Assembly (NCBI GenBank): GCA_022315425.1
Contig: JAIUPT010000038.1
Coordinates: 372,001 to 436,000, forward strand
Direction: 5' to 3'
DNA length: 64,000 nucleotides
Source of the DNA: Pseudevernia furfuracea
Taxonomy: Eukaryota > Ascomycota > Lecanoromycetes > Lecanorales > Parmeliaceae
Shown here: piece after piece, positions 1 through 8,732 of the stretch
Numbering within the stretch: position 1 is the stretch's first letter
Layout of the letters: every line of letters starts with the position of its first letter
The notes under the pieces: model-generated
What the model was told of the DNA's origin: nothing
What the model saw: the letters and a program-made list of their open reading frames with translations, nothing else
The model's database searches: none
Program-made: the position numbers and the translations under genes

Positions 1-2846
1 TTTGCGAGCAGTTCTTGCTCGGGCACCGACATCATAAGCCGACTAGGCCCCAAGTATGACACAAGGAGCTCTTTAGGCCAGGAGCTGACCTCGATTGGCG
101 ATTCTGGGAGGCAGCAAATATGGTAGCAAGTCAGCATATTGTACATTGATCCTCTCATCTCTTGACCCGTCCTTGGTCCGTTGAATCCAAATAGAGCGGC
201 AGTTAGTGTTCTGGCTTTGTCACTAGTGGCGACTTCGTGGACAAATGCCTGTGCCAGGCCTATTCGTATGGAAGAAGTGGATCCGAATTGCTGAAGAGTT
301 GCTTCAGAAGTCATGAACTGTACAGCTTTCATGATCCCTCGTTGCCAGAACGGAGGTCCCTGGAACTTGTGAACCCGTCGCATCCGTCGTAGAGACAACG
401 TGAGAAGAGGATGAATCCAGGACAACATGCTTGTTGTTCCCTCTTCGATTTTCCAGCCGCCACAGTCACTCAGACACAAAACGATCGTATCGAAACGATC
501 TGCCCAACTTATACCAGCCGAGTTCCGTAATTGTTTCAAATATTGATCCAATTGCGAGGGTCCCTCATGCCAAAAGTCAGCTAAACAACAAAGCATGTCT
601 CGATACTCATGGAAGCAGTCGAAGGTTGTTCCAAAGCGACGCATGAGCTTGACACCGGCAATGTTTGGTGGCTTTCCTGGCGCATACAATGGAACCGCTA
701 TCTCACCGAAATGCAGCATTTCGTAAAACTCTTTGAGGGATAGGTCCATTTTCGCGGCCTGTGGAAGAACAAGCTCTAAGGCTAAAGGTATACGCTGCAA
801 GATGTTGACGATGTTTGCCAGCGAATCCAACTCTTTTTGATTCGCAAAGTCAGTGTCCATACCTTCTTTTTGAAGGGTTTTCTTCGATAGCTGCAAAGCA
901 GCCGGCAAATCGAGTCCCGCAAGAGGGAAATGGTCTCCGTTGAGGAAGCCAAAGTGCTCAACCCACCAATTGCCACCCAACACTCCCACCAATATAACCT
1001 TAGGTGGCCGAGCTGTTTCACTGTTAGAAGACGGGTTTCTGATCTGACGGAGGAGGTTGGATATGGCGGCCTGGATGACTTCGAAACCCTCGTTGAAAAC
1101 TTTAGCATAGACGCGGTCTAAGCCATCCAGAACGACAATATTGTTCCCTTGGCGCATCGTCTGGACCATGTCATTAGCTGAGGACGCTGCGTCCGCGTCG
1201 TGATTTGAGGCCTCGCCGAATGTACTCAATTGGTCTTCTATCTGCTTCTCAACGTCGGCAAAACTAATGGGGTCTTTCAGCAAATCGACGAAGATAGCCG
1301 AGTCATAGCCATCTGTTTGCCGCCACGTCTTGATAGCGTGTCTCATCATTGCTGATTTGCCTACGCCTGGTGCACCATGTAGGAAAACGACATCCGAGTC
1401 TGCAAGCTTTCTCTCTAGACGTAAGATATCGTAGTCTCTGCCGATGACGCTCTCATCTGAATTGGCCCATTCGAAGCCCAGAGTACCACCCAATTCGTGC
1501 TTACCGATGGCTTCGGAAGCCATGGACCCATCGATTTGCATCTCTTTACCCGCAATGTATATAACCGATATGAACCAGTCCTTCACCTCAAGCTTCATTC
1601 CCAGCCTCGCTTGACGCTGCGGATACTCCATAAGTACGCCACGAGCCTTGCTAGCCGCAGATGAGAAGGTCAATCGACGTAAAAAGAAGTTCCAGTAGAA
1701 TGACGCAAAGTATGGCGCTGCGGCGCTGCTCAAGAACTTGTACGGCATTGCAAGAATATTGGAAACTCCATGCTTGGCGAATACTTTTGCCAAGTTCGCA
1801 TTCATGCCCTTGTCGGAGCGAGCGCTATCGCATGCATTGAGGACCGCGCAGTCTATGCTGGAAGACTGAAGTAATTTGGCAACTTCTCCGGCAGGGATGA
1901 GCTCGAGGTCTGTGAATGATTTCGATGAGGCAAAACTCAGACATGCTGTATGTATTCTGTTGTGGAAGACGTCAATAATAGTATCATAGTTGGGCGGCAT
2001 TGCAATTTTCACATACCTTTGCCCGTCGTTCTGAACCTGAATGGCGATTTTCCCGTGCAGGTCGAAATGCACAAGGTGATAATGACCAGTAGCTTTCTTT
2101 TCGGTAGATCTTTGTAAGTGTTTCTGAAAGGCCGCAAAAGTACCTGGTCTGACCACTTCTAGATTCAAGGAGTAGTCCAAATCTAGCTGCCTAAGCTCTC
2201 TTTGAATCGCAAAGAACACGTTGATCGTCACAGACGGGTCGATGTCTTGGTAAGATGTCCCATTGACCTTAGTGTCTCTAGCAAGAACAAGAAGTACATT
2301 GAATGAAGAATGGCCATCCCCTTTAGAGTTGAGACCGACCTTTCTGACGCTTGGCTTGCTTTCAAGTGCTGCTTGCACTCGGCGGCGTACCACGATCTCT
2401 GCAAAGCACTTCCGCCATAGAGATGGCGCTTCGAGCAACTCCCAATGTAGACGGTGGATGCCGTTATGATCTGGCTCCGAATGTTGGCAAGACTCGTGTA
2501 TATCTATTTCCAGGGTGGATGGCTCCGCCAATGCATTTTCCTTGTCACGGTCCAAAACATAGTCCAAGCAAAGCTGGTCAAGTAGATTTGTACCATAACC
2601 GTCAATCAGACCCGCCGCCGTTTTAGCCTTCACCTTTTCAAAGGGTTCTTGACTAGCATATCTTTCAACATACCATCGGCATTGTGTTTCTTCCGCAACT
2701 GTGAATGGGTCAACGAGTTTCACAGCTTCATGGATCGTCTGGCCATTGTACGCGATATCTACGACGCACAAATATTGGTCTGCTGAATTTCTGGCAGATG
2801 AGGCCGACTCTGAAATAACGAGATGTTTCGCTCGACGGTGTGACAT
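1..2846 (-). CDS. CHAT-domain protease fused to P-loop NTPase (NLR-like), 3' end beyond the window
   Basis: A single frame stays open on the minus strand from an ATG at 2846 to base 1 (948 codons). After an unassigned N-terminal third, residues about 190-420 read as a CHAT (caspase-like, clan CD) peptidase: a VRPGTF segment, the His motif HFDLHG (His264, codon at 2057) and the Cys motif VLNACDSA (Cys339, codon at 1832). A P-loop GAPGVGKS follows at residues 491-498 and a Walker B-like VVLDGLD near 570, so the middle is a STAND/NACHT-type ATPase. The rest, probably winged-helix and repeats, runs off the left edge. CHAT proteases of NLR architecture are known partners of fungal gasdermins, and the divergent neighbour at 3166 fits that role. 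The start is uncertain: in-frame sequence stops just upstream of 2846 (TAA), and small exons in 2850-3176 could extend the N-terminus. Domain call strong, partner role inferred. Confidence 0.85.
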   Translation of the reverse strand, partial: MSHRRAKHLVISESASSARNSADQYLCVVDIAYNGQTIHEAVKLVDPFTVAEETQCRWYVERYASQEPFEKVKAKTAAGLIDGYGTNLLDQLCLDYVLDRDKENALAEPSTLEIDIHESCQHSEPDHNGIHRLHWELLEAPSLWRKCFAEIVVRRRVQAALESKPSVRKVGLNSKGDGHSSFNVLLVLARDTKVNGTSYQDIDPSVTINVFFAIQRELRQLDLDYSLNLEVVRPGTFAAFQKHLQRSTEKKATGHYHLVHFDLHGKIAIQVQNDGQRYVKIAMPPNYDTIIDVFHNRIHTACLSFASSKSFTDLELIPAGEVAKLLQSSSIDCAVLNACDSARSDKGMNANLAKVFAKHGVSNILAMPYKFLSSAAAPYFASFYWNFFLRRLTFSSAASKARGVLMEYPQRQARLGMKLEVKDWFISVIYIAGKEMQIDGSMASEAIGKHELGGTLGFEWANSDESVIGRDYDILRLERKLADSDVVFLHGAPGVGKSAMMRHAIKTWRQTDGYDSAIFVDLLKDPISFADVEKQIEDQLSTFGEASNHDADAASSANDMVQTMRQGNNIVVLDGLDRVYAKVFNEGFEVIQAAISNLLRQIRNPSSNSETARPPKVILVGVLGGNWWVEHFGFLNGDHFPLAGLDLPAALQLSKKTLQKEGMDTDFANQKELDSLANIVNILQRIPLALELVLPQAAKMDLSLKEFYEMLHFGEIAVPLYAPGKPPNIAGVKLMRRFGTTFDCFHEYRDMLCCLADFWHEGPSQLDQYLKQLRNSAGISWADRFDTIVLCLSDCGGWKIEEGTTSMLSWIHPLLTLSLRRMRRVHKFQGPPFWQRGIMKAVQFMTSEATLQQFGSTSSIRIGLAQAFVHEVATSDKARTLTAALFGFNGPRTGQEMRGSMYNMLTCYHICCLPESPIEVSSWPKELLVSYLGPSRLMMSVPEQELLA

Positions 2847-3165
2847 CGGAAATGATGTACCTTACAGTACTATGAATTTTCAAAGATACAGCGACGACAT
2901 CGTTCAACAAACTGTGCGTCTCCATCTTCTTTTTGATGAAATGTGTGGTTGCCAAGAAATCGATTTATGCAGGTTAATCTTTAGCGCTTATTCTGAATGC
3001 TGAAAGAAGAGTGATGGCTTACGCCAAGAGCCGTCCAAGGCTTCTGGCGCCTTCTTGCTAGAACAGTCAGCACCTTCTATTGCCATGATTGTCATTCTAG
3101 CTTTGCTTTTGGAAGTATATTGACAGTCGTCCTCCGTACCATCATCGCAGTGAAATCGCGAAACA
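2847..3165. promoter_or_regulatory. Divergent intergenic region between CHAT-NTPase and gasdermin-like genes
   Basis: About 320 bp separate the ATG at 2846 (minus) from the ATG at 3166 (plus), so both genes probably share one bidirectional promoter region. No clear TATA box or operator is visible. On the minus strand the region also holds short open stretches and GTAAG donor-like sites (for example near 2865 and 3023), so part of it may be 5' exons of the CHAT gene rather than promoter. Confidence 0.4.
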
Positions 3166-4056
3166 ATGAAAGGCAACCGATTTTTCGTCTTGCCCTACTC
3201 CCTCCATGGAGAGCATATCCCCCACCTCATGGGCCGTGTCGTTATCGACCCATTCGACCCTCTGCGTCGTTTCGCACCAGACGCTGAGCACGATGGCTTT
3301 AACCCCCAAGACATTGTGCCGAATATACTCCGGGATCCTATACCATATCGCAGTCGCCACGACGTGATCCATGCAGCTAGTAACATTACACTACAAGGCA
3401 GTCTGACGTCTTATTTCGCGGCGCATGTAGATAGCGATAGCAACCAGGGTGTCGAGTTGCAAGGCGATTTCGTCAAGCGTTATCAGATGATCAACAATGC
3501 CCTTGTTTTTCGAAAAATGATGTCGGATGATAGGTATAAGGCACAAGTCGAGTTATTGCTGAGTGAGGCCAAGAAGGATGAGGTGTTTTTAGTGACGGGG
3601 TTTCTGACTACCAAAAGAACGCGCTGGACAATGTCGGCAGGGCGCGAACATGGTGCAGGTGTAAAGTTGGAGATGCCCGTAGGAGAAGTGCTGGGCGGAC
3701 CCATCGATGTCAATCCCGGGATCGATGTTTCGCTGTCGAGGGGAGCTGGGCATGATATGACAGCCCAAGTTGAGATTGAGGAGATCTTTGCGATCGCTTA
3801 TGATGTCATCAAGCATAAGCATTCGCTCGATAGGAAAGCTAAACATTGGATGGCGACTACCACAGTCCTTGGGGACGAGAAGAGGACGAAGGCAGGCCAT
3901 CTGGCTTTTGGTGACGAGGATAGTGATGAGGAGATTGAGTACCATTCAGAGACGGAAGAAGACGATACTTTACCCTTCGTTCTCGAGCGCGATGTTCTGC
4001 TGGATGCTGTCAAAGGCAGCGACAAGCCGGGCTATCTCGATTTTGACAACAAATAA
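3166..4056 (+). CDS. Gasdermin-like pore-forming protein
   Basis: This is a single-exon 296-aa protein starting at ATG 3166 (context AAACAATGA). Its size is typical of fungal gasdermins (about 250-300 aa). The central motif VFLVTGFLTT (residues 140-149), followed by basic and acidic residues over the next 20 positions, resembles the conserved strand of the gasdermin pore domain. A later segment, EIFAIAYDVI (206-215), fits the last strand of that domain. The C-terminal 70 residues contain a very acidic run (249-267) and a short amphipathic tail (268-296), fitting the short autoinhibitory tail of fungal family members. The protein is intact, with no signal peptide or transmembrane helix. It sits head-to-head with a CHAT-NTPase, the published context for fungal gasdermins controlled by proteolysis (Podospora HET-Q1/HET-Q2 type systems). 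The family call comes from motif, size and context, not from a profile search. Confidence 0.62.
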   Translation: MKGNRFFVLPYSLHGEHIPHLMGRVVIDPFDPLRRFAPDAEHDGFNPQDIVPNILRDPIPYRSRHDVIHAASNITLQGSLTSYFAAHVDSDSNQGVELQGDFVKRYQMINNALVFRKMMSDDRYKAQVELLLSEAKKDEVFLVTGFLTTKRTRWTMSAGREHGAGVKLEMPVGEVLGGPIDVNPGIDVSLSRGAGHDMTAQVEIEEIFAIAYDVIKHKHSLDRKAKHWMATTTVLGDEKRTKAGHLAFGDEDSDEEIEYHSETEEDDTLPFVLERDVLLDAVKGSDKPGYLDFDNK

Positions 4057-5279
4057 AGTACAATGAGAGTCAGGGGAGAAGGGTGAAGTATTCGAATTAA
4101 ATAGCAGGCTTTTGAAGATATTGAAAAGAATAAGCCTTGAGGAGACAGTGCACAATGGCTATTCTGATTGAGGATTCGTGATTGTTTGTTCTTTTTTCTA
4201 AGGATTCGACTCTCCATAGACATCAAATAAGACAGTTTCGCGCACAACATTAGCTGAGTTATGGCCAGCGTCTTTCGGACCCCGAAGCTCACATCCGGAT
4301 GTAATTTCAGGGTCCCGCTATGCCTTGATCGTTTGCCCTCGACCGACAGGGCTAGATTTTTAAAAATCCAACGCACAAGAAGAGTGTACGAGCGAGTGTG
4401 TACAGGAGAGCCCCCTCGAAGGATCTTGTTCACGAGTGACGCACTCTGTAGATAGCAAGACCACGGCATTCAAAACATTCAAAACACTCGAGACTGCGCC
4501 CTACCCGACCAGCCTGGAACTTGTACCCGGATATGGGGCGGGGGTGTCAATGTCAAAAAGTGGTGTACACGCATCACGTCCTTTGCATTATCCGGCTCCT
4601 CACGGGAAAGCAGCCATTCATCCAGAGGATACCCGCCGAGAATCATCACCATCGATAACCACCTTCCGCTCCCCACGCATAATCATACTCCATCTGATCA
4701 GGTCTCGTCGCCGTCGCCGCGCCTGCACTCGACGAGCTCTACAAAGTAATCACCATCGTCTTCAACCCTTTGAAACTTTTTAAAAAACTGCATGGCCCTT
4801 GCAACGCATTCCCGTTCAAGACACAGTCTTAAGTGACGACCTTCCCAGTATCCTTCACGGTGCCGCTAAAAAGCATCGTACACCGCCCCGCCAATCCGGC
4901 ATCCGCACCAGTAGCGGTGACGCACCCAACGTACGTTGAGAGACAAAACACTTGCGCTGAGGCGGATTTGTAAAGTCAAATAATTCTTCGACGGCTCGAC
5001 GTGCGCTTATACTTCTGGTTAAAGAATTCTGTAACTAGTTGAGTAGAGTAATTCATAAACTAAAAGTTCTGCGAGAAAGGATGTCGTTGTCGAGTTATAA
5101 ATGTTGATAGGGAATAGATTTTGCGATTTCTCGGGTCCTCGGTGCAGTTGATCTGGTCACCCCCGAGTCTCCCTTATGTAAGACATACAATCTGTACTTA
5201 AAGACGATACAGTAGCGATCTGTTGGTAAATCAAGCATTTTACGGCATCCATGGGTGCCTCTGGAGTCAACTGTGATGA
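4057..5279. other. Intergenic, no gene recognised
   Basis: Only short overlapping open frames occur here (for example 4436-4783 plus and 4479-4676 minus), with biased, low-information translations and no recognisable motif. The 3' part (4980-5250) is AT-richer. It contains the downstream regions of the gasdermin-like gene and of the SnoaL-like gene, which converge here. Confidence 0.5.
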
Positions 5280-5797
5280 CTATTTCGCCTGCTCACTCTC
5301 ATGCCTCTCAACATGTTTCTGGATATGCCCGCTGTCAAGAAACTCCTTCATCTGAGCAATCTTTCCCTGCGAGTTGAACCGCACCAAGTCCACAAATTCC
5401 AAGTAGTAGGGCTTGTCTAGAAAAGAAATCACGGCGTATGCGTTAGATCAAGTAGTCTCAGAAGAATAGGATAATATGTCCTCAGAAGAAACGTTCACTC
5501 ACCATATTTGGATGTGGCGGTACATAAAGACTCTACGGCAGCCCAAGCTGATTCGCCACCTCCAATGACACGCCTAACCTCTACCCTGATCGTCTCAATT
5601 TTCAAGCCCTCAGAGACGCGACCGTAGATAGAGTCGTGAAAGGCTTGCATGGAGTTGTAGTGACCTCCGATGTTGAAGTCTTGGCCCACGACAGTCACAT
5701 CGATGGGGTCGGCGAGGTAGGTGTGGAAGATATTTGGAACGCCGCGGTTGGCGAACATTTCTTCGATCTGATAGGCTGTTGGATAGGGAAGAGACAT
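5280..5797 (-). CDS. SnoaL-like / NTF2-fold protein
   Basis: Two exons, 5503-5797 and 5280-5416, joined across an 86-nt intron (donor GTGAGT, acceptor TTTTCTAG), give 143 aa. The start is the ATG at 5797 (MSLPYP). The joined phase is Gly/Asp-splitting and reads KYDKPYYLEFVD across the junction. The alpha+beta pattern, with FHTYLADPIDVTVVG near the start and the closing strands YYLEFVDLVRFNSQGKIAQMKEF, is that of small SnoaL/NTF2-like proteins, which include polyketide cyclases, dehydratases and many unassigned fungal proteins. No catalytic residues can be assigned with confidence, so the substrate is unknown. A GA-rich microsatellite (about 5852-5880) lies just upstream. Confidence 0.75.
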
Positions 5798-6843
5798 GAT
5801 GAGAGTTGGGGATGATACTGGACTTTGACAAAGGTTCTGATACTTTGTAAATGAGAAGGAGAAGGAGAAGGAGAAGGAGGGTGTAGAGTGCAGATAGTTT
5901 CTATAAATGCCTGGACGTTCCCACACCACCAGCTTCTTACCCCTCCCCTCGTCATGCTTGAATAGGAAATGTAGCCGTCTGAGGCTGCGGAGTGGCTCGG
6001 CCAGATGAGTAGGAGCCAATGAGGGAGCGCTTGAATCTTGTATCGTACTCTACGGAGACTGCAAGAACCATCAGACCCCACTTTGACTCGGACAGTCCCC
6101 CTCAGTCCCCCTCAGTCCCCCTACCAGAAGACGAAGGCTATGAAGCCTACCTTAGAGAGGAGGATGTTAGTCAATTGACTGATCATTTGTTAAGTTAAGT
6201 TCTTCGCTGTCCGATCTTGATGAGCCCCCCATCAACTTAGGGTGAAGGCTAAAGTCTATCGCGCGCCATAGAGTACCTTAAGTCCCGACTCCCCGAAGCT
6301 AAGGTACTTTACTTTAGCTAAGGTACTTAGCATGAAGTGGTAGGGGAACACTACCTTACTTTAGGTTAGAGGCCGAAATATCGCCGCAGGATTAGGCTCG
6401 GGAGCTCGGCTGATGCCCTTCGGTGAACGGCCTTCATCCTATGAGTATCAGAAATTCAGAATCGAAAGTATCCGTCGAAAAGGATCCCAGATTGTAGTCT
6501 TGTCCTTGTCAGAGAATTTTGTCGAAATGAATATGGCATCGATAACGTCCTGATAGTGAGACCATACCTCGCGTAGACGCTGCGCGCAAATGAGCAAATG
6601 AATGTTTTCGAGGGGTCTTCAGGGTGGTACATCTCGCGGCGGATAGCTACTTGAATCCCTTTAGTTGCACTCTCAAGCCCAATCCTCACAGGCTCTACTG
6701 CCATTCTAGTGCTAAGGGGATGGCTCACTCCCTTATATTTGAAAAGCAATAATCGCGGTGTCATGAAACGAACATCAAACGTGCGTACAAACCGCTTCTT
6801 CAAGACAGCAAGCAAGGAGACATACCGGGGCAGGTATTTCACA
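5798..6843. other. Intergenic between divergent SnoaL-like and SDR genes, with small repeats
   Basis: No convincing gene. The region contains a (GGAGAA)n-type run at about 5852-5880, three tandem copies of ctcagtcccc at about 6096-6123, and a patch at 6270-6365 where aaggtact occurs repeatedly in direct and inverted orientation. This last patch may be the remnant of a small inverted-repeat element. Confidence 0.45.
6271..6365. repeat. Direct and inverted repeats of an aaggtact motif
   Basis: The motif gctaaggtactt occurs twice (about 6298-6309 and 6317-6328). The reverse form agtacctt occurs at about 6273, and accttactttag closes the patch near 6352. This can fold into hairpins. It may be a miniature element remnant or a simple local duplication; function unknown. 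Confidence 0.35.
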
Positions 6844-8143
6844 ATGACATCCCCGCAGCAAGTCGCCCTCGTGGTAGGAGCTTCTCGAGGAATAGGCCGA
6901 CAGGTCGCCATTGACCTCGCAAAGAACAATTATCAAGGTAGTTTCTCCAACCTACATATACGTCTACCTTTACAGTAAGGAGCTAGCTCACAACATCCAG
7001 TCGTCGTTGCCGCCAAAACCGTCTCAGACCCCCCTCCTGCTTCCACCTTCACCCCACCAGACCCAAACTCACCCTCCTCAACCATCAATACCGTAGCCCA
7101 AGAAATTACCTCCCTCGGCTACACTGCCACCGCCATCCCCGTCGATACAAGAGATTACTCCAGCATACAGTCCCTCGTCGAGAAGACCATGAAACTCTAT
7201 AAGCGTCTGGACGTATTGATATACAATTCCGGCGCTATATGGTGGGCTTCGGTCGAAAAAACGCCTATGAAGCGATTTCAACTCATGCAAAAAGTCAATG
7301 CGGAGGGGCTCTACGGGTGCGTGCAGGCTTGTCTGCCTTGGTTCGCGGAGAATGGATGGCAAGGGAGAATCGTCGTTGTTTGTCCGCCGATATATGAGAG
7401 GTTTTTTAGGGGGAAGACCGGATACGCGATGGGAAAGGTTGGGATGAGTGTACTGGTCAAGGGGCTGGTAAGTACAGTTCAGAGCCACTCAAAGTTCCCC
7501 GGTCTGAGCAGTACGACCGTCTTTAATTGCCATTCAGAATCACTTCTTCAGGCTACTTGTTGTCTATTCCAAAAAGAATGCTGATTTCTAATCTTTTTGC
7601 AGGCCATGGATTTCAAGAGGGAGGGAAAGGCGGGGATGGCTGTAATAGGAATCTGGCCTGCTTCTGTGAGCCCAACTGCATCTTCCCTCTCTCCTCCATC
7701 CTGCCACCCGCTGTTGTGAGATTTGCAGACCAAGTACAGGGTCCTGACGCTTCTTTACCAGGCGATTGAGTCTGCAGCTACTGCTGAAACCACAGCGAGA
7801 GACTCCTCCAAGGCGAAAGACCTTCGGAAGCCGGTATATATCTGATTGTGCGCTATAATCTCCCAGCCAGCTATCCTGACGTTTTCCATAGACAATATTC
7901 TCAGACGCCATCCTTGCCATGCTCAACGCCTCAACATCAACCGTGAACGGACTGCTCGAACTTGACGAAGACTTCCTACGCAAACATCTCGGCGTCGAAG
8001 ATTTCTCCAAGTACTCCATCGTCGAAGGCGCCACGCCGCGAAGGATCATGCCCCGACGTTTTCCAGATCTCCGGGTCGATGAGCATGACGACGAGGGTGA
8101 AAGGGTGGATAGTACGCAACTGAGGAAGAAAGGAAAGCTTTGA
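6844..8143 (+). CDS. HSDL2-like short-chain dehydrogenase/reductase
   Basis: Five exons: 6844-6937, 7001-7467, 7603-7665, 7762-7833 and 7892-8143. All have GT..AG introns of 58-135 nt and the phases close, giving 315 aa. The NAD(P)-binding motif GASRGIGR is in exon 1. YNSGAI replaces the usual NAG motif, and the catalytic YxxxK is Tyr173/Lys177 (GYAMGK). Order and wording match the HSDL2 branch of SDRs (VVVAAKT after strand 2, IGIWPAS near the end), thought to act on fatty-acyl or sterol-type substrates in peroxisomes or mitochondria. It lacks the C-terminal SCP2 domain of the human protein and has no clear PTS1. The usual catalytic Ser of the SPP motif is Cys159 (VVVCPPI). The true substrate is unknown. 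Confidence 0.88.
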
Positions 8144-8732
8144 CCTATGGGACCAACGGACAAAGCCAGCCGACCGACCTAACCCACGTTTGGTTGCTCT
8201 GGTCAATATGGGAATGAAAACATTCCGGAAAACCAAAGCTGTTCCTCCAGCACGCTGCAACCACGCGTCCAACAGGAAGCGGAGCACGATCTCTACCCCC
8301 TTCACAAGTCCCACAAGTGGTTTGTGGCATCACAATGGTGACGCATTACGTAAACAGTTCAGTGTTACGCTTGGGGCTACAAAGCGGAAGAGGTGAGTGT
8401 GATGCATTCCATAGACGCATCAGCAGCAATGAGTGCTGACTCTCGGCTTGAACAGTTCGTTTTGATGTAGCCAGGCTTGAAAGGGTAGTACTAAGAGGGT
8501 ATGATAGTACTGGAGGCCCGGCTGAGGGAGGTGACGGATACATTTATTTGGGAAAATTAAGTTCCTGGACTTATTGATGAGATACGAGCAACATTCCTTC
8601 ATTGAGAATAGTTCGCCCATCGCTGGGATAACAATTGCTTTCACATTCCTATCTATCGATCCATCCTTCGTTCACAAAATGATGCTGCACAATGAAGCCC
8701 GCTCGTTATACAGTGACATCCCCACTTTACAT
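8144..8732. other. Convergent intergenic region
   Basis: Shared downstream region of the SDR gene (plus) and the glutaminyl-tRNA synthetase gene (minus). Open frames here on both strands are short and show no family motif. Nothing else is visible. Confidence 0.5.

Noticed and set aside
4436..4783. 115-codon frame between the gasdermin-like and SnoaL-like genes
   Set aside because: Low-complexity, Arg-rich translation with no family resemblance; the overlapping minus frame is equally unsupported.
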